Assembly (NCBI RefSeq): GCF_910596095.1
Contig: NC_056535.1
Span: 8,907,501-8,971,500 of the forward strand
Length of the DNA stretch: 64,000 nt
Direction of reading: 5' to 3'
Origin: Thunnus maccoyii
Lineage: Eukaryota > Chordata > Actinopteri > Scombriformes > Scombridae
Shown here: positions 20,863 to 34,900 of the stretch, one piece after another
Position numbering within the stretch: position 1 is the first letter of the stretch
Layout: every line of letters begins with the position of its first letter
Made by a program: the position numbers and the translations under genes
Notes under the pieces: model-generated
The model's database searches: none
What the model saw: the letters and a program-made list of their open reading frames with translations, nothing else
Told to the model about the DNA's origin: nothing

Positions 20863-23800
20863 CTTTATTAATCCCAAAGGGAAATTAAAATGTTACAGCG
20901 GCCAACAATGAGATAAAAAGGTAAAAGCTAGATAATGTTTGGTACTAGATACTGTTTGTATTATGTGAACAAGTTAATTCACTTTAACTCTGTATTATCT
21001 GAGCTCAGGTCCGATGCTGGGAGGTGCAGGACAACGGACAGACTGTCCCCAAAGCCCAACAGATGCACACAGGTCCAGTGCTGGATGCATGCTGGAGTGA
21101 TGTAAGTCTCATCATACAGAGTCATTTTAGCCCTGCTGTAGACACTGTCTGCAAGGCCATAGAATAATTTATGATGTGCTGTTCTCTTTAACCAGGATGG
21201 GAGTAAAGTGTTCACTGCTTCCTGTGACAAGACAGCCAAGATGTGGGATCTTAACAGCAATCAAGCAATGCAGATTGCACAGGTTGGATGAGAACCTTTA
21301 GATCATCTATGTGGTCATTATAGTGAAGCAGAATCATCTCACAGCACATCATTTCTCTTCATAGCATGACGGCCCAATCAAAGCGATCCACTGGATTAAA
21401 GCTCCTAACTACAGCTGTATCATGACTGGCAGCTGGGACAAAACACTGAAGGTACAACAGCCACTTCACCACATCTGTTAGAGCTTGAAAATACATACAG
21501 TACATTTAGAAAATAAGTGAGATGTAAAAGAGCTTTTTCCATATGTGGAGATTGTAAAAAGTGCAGTGGAAAACCCTTGAAACAGTTAATCATTGCAGCT
21601 TTTCCATAACAAGCTTTGCCAGTATACTCTTAACTCAGACCTTTAAGTTTTGATATTTAGGATCTCATGAGCATGTGAGAAAGGTGTTTAGCTACAAGAC
21701 TTAAGTTTTGGGCTGGAACAGTGTAACTGTAAATTGAGCTTTTCATTTCCCAAACAGACTACAACATAGATTTATTGTGTTGATTAAAGTCAATATAGGA
21801 AATTATACTTGGTTCCAAAACAGCATTCAGCAGTCCATTAATGTAATGAAGGAGTGGTATGTTGAACTTTGTGGTGTTTAATGTAGCACTGAGAAACATG
21901 ACATCCTTTCTGGTTTTCACTCCAGTTCTGGGACACCCGCTCTCCCAATCCCATGATGTCTCTGCAGATGCCAGAGAGATGTTACTGTGCAGATGTTGTA
22001 AGTGGCTTTTGAGGATTATGATGTATTTTAATTCTTGCTGATTGGGTGATGGATTGAGTGGTTTTGTATTTTTGTATTTTGACACATTTGTGACTCTGTT
22101 ATATAGGTTTACCCCATGGCAGTGGTTGCCACAGCTGAGAGAGGCCTGATAGTGTACCAACTGGAGAACCAGCCCTCTGAGTTTCGCAGAATAGACTCTC
22201 CTCTTAAACATCAGGTGATTACATTGAATTTTCCTTCTCCATTAACTATTTTCTCTTTGTCTTCTTTTCCCACTTCTAATATTTCTCTGTATACATCGTG
22301 CCACTTAACCTGGTGTTTTTTATCTACAGCCATATTCATTTTCTTTGATACAAGTTGTATAGTAGTAAGTATATTATTTTATTATTATTCATGTATAACT
22401 GTCTTTTGATCCAATGTACTTTTCCGCCCTCATCCTGTAGCACCGCTGTGTTGCCATATTCAAGGACAAGCAGAACAAGCCAACAGGCTTTGCACTGGGA
22501 AGCATTGAGGGACGAGTGGCCATCCACTATATCAACCCTCCAAACCCGTGAGTGCCAAAAACAATCCATTTCTTACAAGTGAATGAGTTTTTGACGTTGT
22601 GCTTATCAGTAACTACTATTATTGTTGTTATTATTATTGTTGCTGTTGTTGTTACTGTGTTTACATAATTAAAAGCTTCACTCTTGCTGTAAAACACCTG
22701 ACATGAATGTGTTTCCCTGATCTCTATCAGAGCCAAAGACAACTTTACGTTCAAGTGCCACAGGTCCAATGGAACCAACACAACCACTCCACAGGACATC
22801 TATGCTGTAAGTTGTTCTGAGACAATGTTGACATTGTGAAAGTGACATTACTTGAAGCAATTCATCAGACTGTATAAAGCCACAAAAGGCTTTATACAAC
22901 TTTTTTCACTCATGCAGTAGTACTCCACACAACCTATAAATGACCCCAAGGACAGTAGGGGTGCAGCGCCCCCACCTACAGGTGTATGGGGTAGCATGTA
23001 TACATTTGTGTTGTTGCAAGATCTTTTCTTTCTGTCCCATGTAAGCTAGTCTGGCAAAAATAGACTTGGCGCGTAAAGATAGCGGAGCAGGGAAAGAAAC
23101 GGACGTGAGATGTGAGGCTCACAGACCTGGTGGACACTTACAAGCCGGTTAGAAATATCTGCAACTTTTGTGTCCCAAAACAAAATAACAAGACTGAAAT
23201 TCATGTCTGTGCATAATGATGGTCAGATAACGATCATTACTGTCATTACAATAAAAAGTTTTTTTTCTTTAACAATGTACTTCAATGATTAGAGAGACTG
23301 CTTTCAGTAATTATACTTTCAGTTATAGGAAACTTTTCCATGAGCAGATATCGATATCCAGGACAGTGCTTAATATCTGACATCAATATTAATGTGAATA
23401 GGGTTTTGTAGTAATTAACAAATGTTAGTATGCTAACACACCAAAGTAAGATGGTGAACATGGTAAACATTCTACTGTGAAAGCCTGTGCAGTAAAACGA
23501 TAGTGATGTGTACCAGCGATAGACACTTCATCAATAGCAATAACAAAATTGTTCGATAGAATATTCGATAGTTTCACTTAAATGCATTAAATACAAACTG
23601 CATGAAAGCACATAATGAATACGCAAAGTTTGATTGCAAGAACAATCCCCAAACGTGCTCCCTCCCTGGCTCATAAACAGCCTATCATATCCCTTGATAA
23701 TAGAGCGATTGACATGACAGCCAATCATTTAACAGGTGTGTTGTTCAGTTGCACCATCGACATGTGACACAACAACAGAAACAGAGTGTTTTTCTTTTGG

Positions 23801-24413
23801 ATTTATAATATTCACCCTTTTTTAAAAACAATTTGATTGACATGGTGGTGTTGTGACCTTGAATAACCCTTATGTATCATTTCTGAAACTTAATCATCAC
23901 AATATAGTAACTTTGATAAACTGACCAGCTAAGTCATAATGTTTCCACATGTCTCACCTACTCATTTCTCTTTCCTCACATCAGGTAAACGCCATCTCCT
24001 TCCATCCTGTCCATGGCACTCTGGCTACTGTTGGCTCAGACGGACGCTTTAGCTTCTGGGACAAAGACGCCCGAACCAAGTTGAAGACCTCGGAGCAGCT
24101 TGACCAGCCCATTACGGCTTGCTGCTTCAACCACAATGGCAACATCTTCGCATATGCTTCCAGTTATGACTGGTCAAAGGTAGGAGATGTAAAGCCTTCA
24201 CAAAAGTTGTGACCAGATGTTTGTATTTTACTACTCCACTTTACAACGCTTCCCTTTCCTCTGTGGCCTTTATTGATGATTGTGCTCCAATGTAGTCATT
24301 AACTGGCACTCTGAATCCCTCAGGGCCATGAGTACTACAACCCCCAGAAAAAGAACTACATCTTCCTGAGGAATGCTGCAGAGGAGCTGAAGCCTCGGAA
24401 CAAGAAATGGTGA
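20415..24413 (+). CDS. rae1: mRNA export factor RAE1 (Gle2), WD40 beta-propeller
   Basis: The eleven coding exons are 20415-20504, 20631-20735, 21009-21101, 21196-21282, 21365-21451, 21926-21997, 22107-22214, 22441-22547, 22731-22806, 23985-24179 and 24324-24413. Together they encode 369 residues (human 368). The N terminus [16 protein letters not shown], the WD blades ('[11 protein letters not shown]', '[14 protein letters not shown]', '[17 protein letters not shown]') and the C-terminal 'ELKPRNKKW' match human RAE1 almost residue for residue. The first ATG fits exactly. RAE1 binds the GLEBS motif of NUP98 at the nuclear pore, acts in mRNA export, and in mitosis restrains APC/C and assists spindle assembly. 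It is transcribed divergently from bmp7, as expected from the human 20q13.31 order. The largest intron (22807-23984) holds repeat fragments. No defect was seen. Confidence 0.97.
20813..20895. repeat. (GATA)n with LINE/SINE-type 3' tail
   Basis: About eleven GATA units (20815-20863) are followed by 'tactttattaatcccaaagg'. Read on the minus strand, this is a common fish retroposon 3' end ('...gggattaataaagta' then TATC repeats). It sits in a rae1 intron. The parent element is not determined. Confidence 0.55.
22884..23470. repeat. Repeat fragments in rae1 intron
   Basis: Positions 22884-22925 match the motif at 1110-1150 near the start of the window. Positions 23415-23470, on the minus strand, match the 'gtttaccatgttcacc...gttagcat.ctaac' module of the 10.6-kb and 48.4-kb repeats. 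The sequence between is not recognised. Confidence 0.5.
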
Positions 24414-24945
24414 GAGAAGGGCAGCCACTGTCTGTAAACCTGGAGACCACGGTCGCCGGATGGGGCTGCCTCCCTTCCTCAATGCCCTTGTGACTCGCAT
24501 CAGGGCCTTTCAGAGCGTCCCTGACATGCATGGATGTGGGAAGTGACAACTGACATGGTTCAGATCTCAGTACTGCGCTGTACTTCTACATGTAGCCATT
24601 GTTAGTGGGAATGGTGCTGTACAGAACTGAGTGGAGTCACTTTATAGGCTTGTGTGGTTTCTGCTGTAATAGTGTATACAAGCTGCCTCTGCACCTGTAC
24701 AATCAGGATTATTCGGGATGAAGCTTGCTGGCTTTTTGCAGCATTGACCTTGTAAAAGTAGTGAGGCTCAACAGTGTACTCAGAGATGTCTAACGAATGT
24801 TATTTATTAAATTATGGAGATATCAGAGACAGGATTCTGAAATTATTGAACATAGACTAGTAATAGTTTACAATGAATTGATTTTTGTCTGCTGTAGAGT
24901 GATATTGTACTGTTTAGTCTGTGCAAAAAGGGACACAGTTTCTGA

Positions 24946-24951
24946 AATAAA
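24946..24951 (+). terminator. rae1: Polyadenylation signal of rae1
   Basis: AATAAA lies 533 bases after the stop codon and gives a 3' UTR of about 0.55 kb. Confidence 0.6.
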
Positions 24952-24974
24952 CAAAAACAAAACCTCAGAAAGAT

Positions 24975-27800
24975 GTTCTTTGTGACTGACTGCTCCCTCC
25001 TGTCTTTAGATTCGTCGTGCCAAGTCGCATCTCTTGTGGGGAAATGCGGAAGACCTGCTGCTTTAGTGTGTGTATACGCTCAAGACAGACTCCTTCCTTT
25101 CGGCAAACACCTGGACCAATGCCACGGTGCTGCATTCTGTGCATGGACCAATCAGACGGGCCCACCCAACCTGGCGTTGATGACAGCTGTGTGACAATTG
25201 GTCTTAGAGGTCATCATAGAAGGGGAGGGCTTTATTTGTCATTCATATTGATGTTTGGATTTTTTTTTTTAAGTGTATCCAGCTCCTTATTTTTTACAGC
25301 TTTCCAAAGACTCTTCATTCTCTTTTGATTTGCTGTTACTCCATGGTCCCATTCATGAAATTTGTAAAATAAATAATTAAGTGCATACTCATAGATTTGA
25401 ACGTTTATTCCCACTTGAGGGAGTAAGTAGGTTTAAAAAAAAAAAAAAACCTGTTGCGTTGACTGTATTGTATTGTTTGGGGATTCTCAGAACTGTATTG
25501 TGCATGCTAAACCATAAACGTGACCACTATCTCATATTTCAGCTGTAAAACTCTTCATCATGTGGGTCCCTGACATGGAAATGATCACGAAATCAAAAAG
25601 ATAAACTTTGAGCAACATCTGTATCACAACGACCACTTCTGTCTGCTTGTTTCAATCCAAGTTAACCAGCAGGTGGAGCATTTCGTCTTTCAGTGTGTTA
25701 ACTCCAGCAGTTACTGTGCCTGTAGAGAGGACCGGGAGCTAAGCAGAACAAACAAGATCAAAGCAGGACAGTGGGATTCTTCATCCAGGTTAAGTCCTTT
25801 TGACAGGGATACACAGCTGGAAATAGGGGGGATTTATCAAGAGGATATGAATGAGGCAGCACGGGCAGCTACAAAGGCCATGTGTGAAAAGTGAACCAGT
25901 TCATAGAGCAGAAGGTGTGAATTAAAAGCCATTTTATTGAGGTCATTAGAGTATCACCTCACTGTTAGCATGACACTTGGTACTTAGCAGTGGAGCTCCA
26001 AGGCACCGAGGGCGGGAAGATACTGCTGCCACAGTTGACCGACTCCTCTCAACTTCCACGGGGTGCCACTGGTGCCGCTGTTAAGTCCAAATGTGTTTGT
26101 TTCCCCTCACCCCACTGCTCCTGAAATGTTATAAGTTTCCATTCTTCAATCATTTAAGCAGTACAGCTGAAGCACTGTGGAAAAACAAACAAACTGAACC
26201 CAGTTTCTTTAAACTAATTGAGCAGAAAGTGCTCCAGGTCAACACCACATGTGAGAGTAATGTTTCTTCTGTTTCAGTCAAGTTTTTTCAAAACTTTAAC
26301 TGTCAAAGTGACCTGTTACTTTCAACCCAATTGGATCTGCCCTTTGCTGCACAGAGGTTATCAGTGTTTGTGAGTAGTCAAACATGTAGAAACCATAACT
26401 GGAAAACAAGCACTCCCCACACATTTCACATTTGCCCTTATTCTTGCAAAATGTGCCAATCATTTGCTTTTATGATAGGGTAATTGAAGGTAGCCTGGGT
26501 CGGCAAGCCCAATGAAATTTGTCATATTGTACTTTAGTCAGTCTACAGTCACTCACAAAGGGACACAGTCATGTGAACTTGCCTTATGACTTTGACGTTA
26601 CCTTTCCAAAAACCAGGAATAACCACAGCAACCCTTACGGTGTGTTGTAACCTAACACAATGCTACAGAATATAATACAATATGTTGATTATAGGAAGAT
26701 TCAGAAAATACTACTAGAAGATTACTGTAAAATCACTAATCGACTGACTGGACTGTAAAGTATAATCCTGAATCCATATAGGTATATGAAGTGATACAAA
26801 CTGGTTAAAATGAAGGTTACAGTCTCATTCATCAGGCCGGTGATGTTACCATTGTTCTTTTGTTTAGGTAAAAATTTAAAGTTCCCCTCCATTCAAAAAT
26901 GTTTTTCCTCTTGTTCCTACAGTTGGATGTTTGAGTTTCATTGTGCAGAATGAAGTATGTGCAGTGTTTGACACTAGAAAGCAGTTTCACATTCATCTGC
27001 TGAAAGTGGAAAATCTCTCTGCGCTCATTGAAAATCTGATTTTAAAGGGTGAGACTAAAAGCAGGATTTGCCACATCATAAATAGTTTGGAGTACTCATA
27101 CACTGAGAATGGACTTTACAGTGAAGTAGGAAACATCTTGTGTCCAGCAGTTAAAGTTCTGAAATGAGAAATTTTTGCATATTTATAGATTCTTTCATTT
27201 TTAATGTGGGAGAAGGATTAGATATAATTTTAAGGATTTTAACAAGATACTCGAACTTTTTTGTGGAAAAACCATATCAGACACTAATTATTTTTCAAAG
27301 TAGAGTATTTTACATACATCTTAAAACATGTCTGGAGGGATCTTTAAGGCTTAAATAAAAGCACACTGTGTATCTTTGCTTTCTCCTCAGGCTGTTTGTG
27401 CCATGTCATGGTTACAAAATAACAACTTAAACTGCTACTTTTCAAAAGTTGGAAAGGTGTTTTAAACCGGTTACTTCCTCATTACAGCAGCACAATGCAC
27501 CATGTGGTGGGGGTTCGTGTCAAGATGACTCTAGATTTGCAAAACTCTTGCGAGCCGCTTCAAAACATCCTTGTCTCTCTGTTTTATGTTGTGACAGCGC
27601 TGTGGTTAAGGGCTGGTTAGGTTTTTGCATAAAAAACACTCGGTTACAATTAGGAAAACATCGTGGTTTGGGTTAAAATAATCACTTGAAACGTGGGTTA
27701 AAATTAAAGTTACTACTTCCTTGCAAATCTCGCGACAGACCGTGACAGCCGCGCTTTCTGCCGTACAGTATGTTTCTCTTTGTGTTGTAAAAGACAAAAG
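24975..27800. other. rae1-rbm38 intergenic region
   Basis: No gene is recognised. A CCAAT box (25147) and a T-rich stretch ending in overlapping AATAAA hexamers (about 25368) are present, but no exon chain could be built. A 130-codon frame at 26091-26483 and smaller frames at 26931-27358 lack recognisable domains. Confidence 0.45.
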
Positions 27801-27827
27801 CAGGTGCAGCAGAGCGCAGTGGTGGGC

Positions 27828-27927
27828 GGACCAATAGGAGGGGCCGATACCCGAAGTTGGCACTCAGAGTCTTCACCGATTGGTCAAGAGTTATGTGGGG
27901 GCGGGGTTACGTCTACGGCATATAAAA
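27828..27927 (+). promoter_or_regulatory. rbm38: rbm38 core promoter: two CCAAT boxes and a TATA box
   Basis: CCAAT (27829-27833) and an inverted CCAAT (ATTGG, about 27879) lie 40-95 bases upstream of TATAAAA at 27921-27927. Transcription start is predicted near 27950, leaving a 5' UTR of about 210 bases before the ATG at 28163. TATA with NF-Y-type sites suits an inducible gene; mammalian RBM38 is a p53 target, but no clear p53 site was identified here. Confidence 0.6.
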
Positions 27928-27997
27928 CGTCCCGGCACATTTTCTCACAGGGGCAAAGCAGCAACCACCGGAGGAGTTGACGCACCGTGAATCATAG

Positions 27998-28036
27998 ATG
28001 TCATCAGGTTGCTACAAGTTTGAGCGACGGTCGTAA
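27998..28036 (+). promoter_or_regulatory. rbm38: Upstream open reading frame in rbm38 5' leader
   Basis: ATG at 27998 opens a 12-codon frame (MSSGCYKFERRS) that ends in TAA well before the rbm38 start. A second mini-frame, ATG CAG GAA CAT CAT TAA, starts near 28095. Both could dampen translation; no conservation data are available. Confidence 0.4.
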
Positions 28037-28162
28037 CACGAGAGGACAAACTACAGCAACATCGTGTAGCGTGATAGAGAGTTTGTTTCACCGATGCAGG
28101 AACATCATTAAGCGCTTAGTGAATTGCTTCAGCGTGCCTCTGGTCTTCTGTCCGGCTGACCA

Positions 28163-28867
28163 ATGCTTCTGCATCAGTTCATGAACGGAGCTCTGGACGT
28201 CATGCATCCCACATCGCTTCAGAAAGACACCACTTTTACCAAGATCTTTGTCGGCGGGCTGCCCTACCACACGAACGATGCCTCACTGAGAAAATACTTC
28301 GAGGCCTTTGGAGACATTGACGAGGCTGTGGTGATAACGGACAGACAGACCGGTAAATCCAGAGGATACGGCTTTGTAAGTAGCACCAGATAAAAGTCAT
28401 GCACCGTCACATCCGCGCTGCTCTCATTCACAACTCTGAACAGTATCACACCATTATTAAGTTCCTTATTTGCTTTATTCCCGCGATGCAGATATTTTCC
28501 AAGCATTTGTCATTAAAACATGCTTGAAGTGCTTTTGTGTCTGCATGACAATCACCTTTTTTATGTGCTCATGTCCCTCTTTTTCCCTCTTTATGTATAT
28601 GAGTAAATATAAATACTGGTAACATCTGCTGTGTGTAATCATTCAGATCCATGTCAAAGTCAATCCTCCAGTGAAGCTTAAGCCCACAGCATCTCAGTTT
28701 TTTTGCCTGACTGGCTGTTATTTTAGCTTAATGAGGATGAGGGATCACACAAGTTGATGGGTAACTAAGGAGATTATATTTCAACATATGTCTGATGTCC
28801 CCCCACCTAAACCCCCAATGAAGTCCCCCCTCACTCACCCCTCAACAGCCTGGCTTATGGCTTATGT

Positions 28868-28912
<45 letters not shown>

Positions 28913-31900
28913 TCTGCACTTCTTGCTTGCTTTATATGGTTATTTTGGAGAAGTGGGGAGGTTGACCTTGCACACCCTACCCTTCATTGACAAGGACCTG
29001 AGCAGCCGGCCGTATCACTTGATTTACACTAAATCTGGGCTGCCAAGAGAAGAAATTCCAATATCAACAAATTGGCTCTCTCCTATTCTACAAATTTATG
29101 ATAAAATTCCCTTTGATCTTATCTTTTAGAGCATGTGGACAGTCCAAGCCGTAGAAAGTTCTTTGAACTTCGTAAAACATAAACGACTTATTCTGTTGCC
29201 TGCCTTCTGAGTTTCTCAGATGGTGTGTGGCGGAAAAAGCTCCATTTACTAGTGCATTAATCATAAATGAATCCTTGACCACAGTTGCTTATGGTCAGAC
29301 TAATGAAAAACATCCCAGGAACCTCTTGATGTCTGATTGAGTCTTCACTAATAGGTGTCTTATCCCGTTCCAAGCAGATAAAGACAGCCATTCTTCCTTT
29401 GACACAAAGAACAGAAGCAGTGCAAGAAATGCAAATATTTACGAAAACCTCGGAAAGACACATCAGCACTAATGTACTGTCAGGCCAAAGAAGGAATGGA
29501 AAACTGTTATGTGTGCATGTTTACTTCTAAAGGCAGAATTGAAAGACAATTGCATAGTGTTTATACCTCGGCCCTCTAACTCTGGCTAGTTGCTATCAAA
29601 CGGTGAGGTTTGAGGCTGGTGTTTCAGGTCGAACAGGCTCAGGGTGATGTGGGTGCTGCCACACACACGCCCGCAGTGAAGTGATCAGCGCTTTATACTC
29701 TGCAAACTTTTTTTTTTTGTGTGTGTGGCATGAGGCAACCTGCTAATTCTGTTTCTGAGCGTTCCAGTCGGGAAGGTTGCTGGCAGGAGGGGCGGGAGGC
29801 GCCCCAAAAGCTGAGCCCACCTTTTTTCTAAACACACTTCAGAGGTGGATTAGTTGAACCCCCCACAGCAAGGCTCTTCACAGTGTAAACACAGCCTCAG
29901 TCCTTCCTGTGTGTTCACAACACAAACCCTGGAGTGGGCTTTGTTCCAGATCCTTCCACTATGAAGAGGCATACTGCTTTTTTTTTTTTTTTTTTTTAAA
30001 AACGTCCTCTTAAACAATGCAAGCCTGTGGCCTACATTTGCCACTCGGTCCACACAGCGAGGTGACTGAACCCTCTGAGTTGGCAGAAAGTAGCAATCAA
30101 AACAGAAGGGCTAGTCTAATGCCAGGAGGGACAGAGGAGGGGGGGACTAATACCAATCTCCTTAATATTTTGTCCCTAATTAGATAAGCTCCTTGTTACT
30201 CTTCCCAGATCCATATTTCAGCAGGTCTGCCCATGGCTGAGTGGCAGTCAAGTGGCTGGCTGCTGCTGCTGTGGGCAGTTTTCAAAGCCTAATCATTGTG
30301 CTTTGTTTCGTATTTTCCTTTCTCCTTCAGAGAAACAGAATCTTAACTGTGAACGGCCTGTAGGGGCATTTTTATGATAAGACCAACAGACCAAGGCCTG
30401 TTTTATGTGTTTCAACTAGTTTTGTCCTTGACTTAGATAGTTGATGTGTCACCAGCCGTGGCCACCATGCAATGGTTGGTTTGTAACATGAGAGATAATG
30501 ATTTTTTTTGTGTGTGTGTGTGTGTGTGATTCTTTCACCAGGTAACAATGACAGACCGAGGAGCAGCTGAGAGAGCCTGCAAGGATCCCAACCCCATCAT
30601 AGATGGCAGGAAGGCCAATGTCAACCTGGCCTACCTGGGTGCCAAGCCACGTAGCATACAGACAGGTGAAGTATTTCAAGGCTCGGTTTATTCCTCCATA
30701 AAACCACAGAAATTACTATGCTCCTGTATTGATCAACCAGTGCTGATTAGAACATAAGATATACATACCCATCACGCAACATTTCAGACAGTTTAACAGT
30801 CAAACGGTCTCTGCGTTCAATACAACAATCCATACTGTCCATATGCAGCAGATTTCCTACTTACATAACAAATAACTTTGAGTTTCCCCAAATACATTCA
30901 CGTTTCTGCTGTTGCTTACTGCACATTTGAAAATGTTGTCCCATTTTGTTGGTGGTAAGTTTGAAACAGGCTCTTTCTCTGTCTCTTCATGCCCTCTGTG
31001 TATTGTTCTCTGGTCCTCCTCTGTAAATGCAAATGTGTGTGTCTGACAGCCGGCCTCCTATCTTCCAGGCATATCCATCGGAGTGCAGCCCATTCACCCA
31101 GCACTCATCCAGAGGCAGTATGGGTAAGTGAGCGGGAGTGGGCGCTTGTTGTGTTCTCTTGTATTATGCTCTGTGCGAACGCCACTGGGCTACTATTTCT
31201 TTGACAAACAGGGCCTCTGGAAAGTACATGTCAGTTTGTGTCTGTGTGCAACTCCAGAAAGTTGTCTATTAGCATATTTGAGATTTGCTAGCCAGGGAGA
31301 TTGTTCACATATCTGTGATAATAGAGGAGCATTCCAGAGGTGAATGTTTGACTCACTTGTTAACTTCTGTCAGGAGCCTCTTGACTGGTGTACCTGCCCT
31401 GAGTGGGCTCTGTCACCGAGAAGGTTTCCTAGAAGTGGCTGTGTTGTAGAAACAGCCTGGATAGCGTCTAGGAGCCATGGTCTACTGAGCAGCTAATGAG
31501 CATTTCACTGCTGTAATGACTCTCCTCACCCCCTGCAGCTCTCAGATATCATCCCTCAAGCTACAGCTCAAAGCCATTCATATTTTACACTCAAGACCTC
31601 CAGTCTGTTTGGGAGATTTCAAGAAAAGCCAAGTTGTCCTTATGGAGTGGTTTTGTGAACAGATTTGGTGCTTATAGATATACAAACTCATAAAAGCATA
31701 CAAACAACAAAATTTCTGTCTTAAACTATGATGAGGGCTGAAATGAATAGTTCATTATTTGATTGCAGAAAACCAATCAACAACACTTCTGGTTAATTCA
31801 GTCATTATTCAAGCATCATTCATTCATTCAAGTCAAACATTTGCTTGTTCCTGCTTCTTAAATTTGAGAATTTTCTGCTTTTCTGTTTTATATCATTGCA

Positions 31901-34900
31901 ACAACTTCAGCACGTAACCTTTAGCTCTATTACAATGGGCATTCTTCATAGTTTATGACAATTTATAGACTAAACTATTGATTAATTGAAAAATTAACAA
32001 ACAGATTCATCAGTAATGAAAGTGATTATTAGTTGCAGCTCTAGCAGCAGATAGTCCACAGAGAAGATTTAGTGGTTTTAGAGTTCACTGAACCCAAAAA
32101 GACACACTTGAACTGGCAATGACTTTCTATCATCCATTTCCTCTTTAGTAAGATCTCATAGGGTGTGAATGATAAATTTAGGATCCCATCATGTGCCAAG
32201 ACCTTAGAAGGACACTGGAAAGTCCCTCCCATGTCCTGCTACCATAGCAATCGTATATGGCACCAAAACCCCCGAGAGATTGAAACGTGGAGCACAGCGG
32301 TGCTTTGAGGTCTGACAGGTGCTGGCTCGTATTACAGCCTTTTACACCCCCTTATGTTGGCCCCACACTAGAGGGTAATTGGACAGAGTTTGGGTCCGAT
32401 TCGCTCCTCCCAACAATTGCAGGGGTGTTCCCGATTCGAGGCCGGTCTGAACAGATTATCTGTCCAAATGATCCTGTAGTGTGAGGGGTTTTCAGACATA
32501 ATCTTAATGTTACCGACTGGAATCGGAGTCTCCCTGATTTCGAAACCTAAATATCAAACATGTTTCATATTCAGGACTTGACATCCTGTAGTGTGAAAGG
32601 AACATCGATGGAATATTGAGCAGAAACCCGCAATAGCCAATGAGAGAGAGATGACCGAGAAGCGTCACCAACCGGATGTTGCGTACAATAAAACTTTATT
32701 TCCAACTCCAGCTCGCGCTGCAAAATGTATAACAATTCCATCTTCTCAGCCATGACTTCATCCACTGTTTATTTCTCTTTTTTTTGTTTTTTTGGTGCAA
32801 AACAATGCACACACCAGTTGATCATGGCAGTCGCCTCCATGTTTGTTTTTTTTCTGAAGTCACATTGGATTATGCGAGTTTCTGTGAGATTCCAAGTCCC
32901 TGGAATCACCGCTCTGAAAGTGTGTGGTCCTGCATCTTGACTGAATCATCTAGTGTGTGCGTTCTTACCATTCAAATATTAAAAATCGGTTAAATCTATT
33001 GTTATGTCTGTGGTCTCCCACGTTTTTAAAATCAGTCAAGATTTGAAAATCCTCTAATATGCACCAGGCACTAATCTCCCATGACCACCACCCCAGAGAC
33101 ATAGAGAGGCACACGGAGCACCTGTCTGCCTGCCTCTGTATGGCGGGTGACAGACGCAGGCCTCCCTAGATGCACAGCACACAAGTGGCTTTTCTTTCAG
33201 CCCCTCCTCTCCCCCCTCATACCCCAAACCCCTTAACAACATATGGTGTGAGGACATGGTCTGAAGTAGGATTTTAAGCAGGACTGGAGTATTGCATGTA
33301 GCGGTGGTGTGGCTGGTTTAGACTTACCACTGTTATGTGTGTTTGTGTGTGTGTGTGTGTGTATATAGCTGTGGTCAGCAGATGCTTTGGACTGTGAGGG
33401 CCAGAGGGGGTCACTGAGGCCAGGAACATTGTTTTGATGGGGAGGGGAGGAGTTGTCAGTGTGCTTGCAGATTCATCTCTTCTCATGCATCACCTCCTCC
33501 ACTCTCCATCCACAGCCCGGTCATTTCCCATGTCCTCTTCATCCCTTTTTTCTTCCTCTTTCACCGAGTTTTACTTAAATTTGCTGCCACTACCAGCGTA
33601 TCATATGGAGACGCTGAAAACTGACACCTCTGTGAGACTGGGAGGGTGTAAGGGAGGGGGTTTAAAGAGAAGATTGAGGGGGAGGGTATATTGGGGTGTA
33701 TTCTGGGACTAATGCTTAATGAGGCAGTGTGTTCCCTAGGAAACACACCTCTACAGGTGTCAAACAAAACACCTTTTTTTTCCCCCCCTCTTGCTTTCAA
33801 AGAATATTCACAATCCCTCTGAACAAAGAGGGGAAGGAATATCAAGTCCTCATACAAGTGTTGTAAGGTGTTGTTTGATTCCCCCACCCCATCTGTTTTC
33901 ACACTGTGTGTCGCAGTGAGTCATGTGCTGAAGGTCATTTGTGTTATCGTTTAGAAATATTTAGCAGCTCGGTGTGATATCGCCCAGGCTTTTCACATTA
34001 ACTCATAATGTGGCCTTCATTAATCATGGCTACTCCGGGCCTGTGTTTGTAATGATTATTATAGCATCCAATGTTTTTCTGGTGAGTGTGTCTCTCTCGT
34101 GTCTCTGCCTGCCATCCGCAGAGTGGCACACAGACTGGCCGTCAGCACAAAACCAGCTGACCTCTGATCTTCTGGCCATCGTCCACATTCCCCTGCCACC
34201 ATCCCACAATCCAGTTGGCATCTGGCATGTCTGTGGCCCCGGGAGTTCTCTACTGTCCCTGATTTGGCTTGGTCCCCCATCACTCTTTTCTCTTTTTAGA
34301 TAGAAAATTACAGCTAACATCTCCATCTCTCTGCACACACCAGAGGAGCGCTTTGTCTCTTTTTACCTCCCTTTAGGCTTGCATTATTTACATTATTCTC
34401 CATTCCACTCTACCTATACATGGTCACTTGATTTTAAGCCCAGATTACGGCAAACTGCCTATGGCAAAACACTGCCAAGGCCACAGAGAAGGCAGGCTCA
34501 TTATACATGATGCGAGTGAAAGTACATATGCCCCACAGCGTTAATGTATAGTCATCTTTGAAAGCTGTGTGTGACAGTGAATGCCTCTTTGTAAGTAGCT
34601 CAATAGCACTGCGAGGGCAAAGGGTAGATTGCGCTCATGAGTGGGGGTTGCCTTCATTTGCTTATGCTTACTGGCTACATTGCCACTGTAGTGTGGTTTT
34701 ATGTGTTCAGGGCACTGATACTATGGCTTTTTTTCACCCATACTCGCCAGATGTCTGGGTGAGTTGCTGTAACTTGTTTCTGCTCTACTGTTTGTTCCAA
34801 ATGTTCTCCTCATGCTGGGAAAAACAGGCCATTTATGCAGGTTCCTCTTCTGTCTATTTGTGTATGTTTTAATGTCTTATTATAGGTGTGAATATTTAAT

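Noticed and set aside
21759-22211. 150-codon minus-strand frame
   Set aside because: It is antisense to rae1 exons and introns, and the + strand reading is a clear protein.
26091-26483. 130-codon + strand frame between rae1 and rbm38
   Set aside because: No domain, no nearby exon chain, no clear promoter or polyadenylation signal tied to it.
32571-32765. 64-codon minus-strand frame starting [12 protein letters not shown]
   Set aside because: It looked slightly protein-like, but I could not tie it to any transposase or host family; it lies in a possible repeat in rbm38 intron 3.
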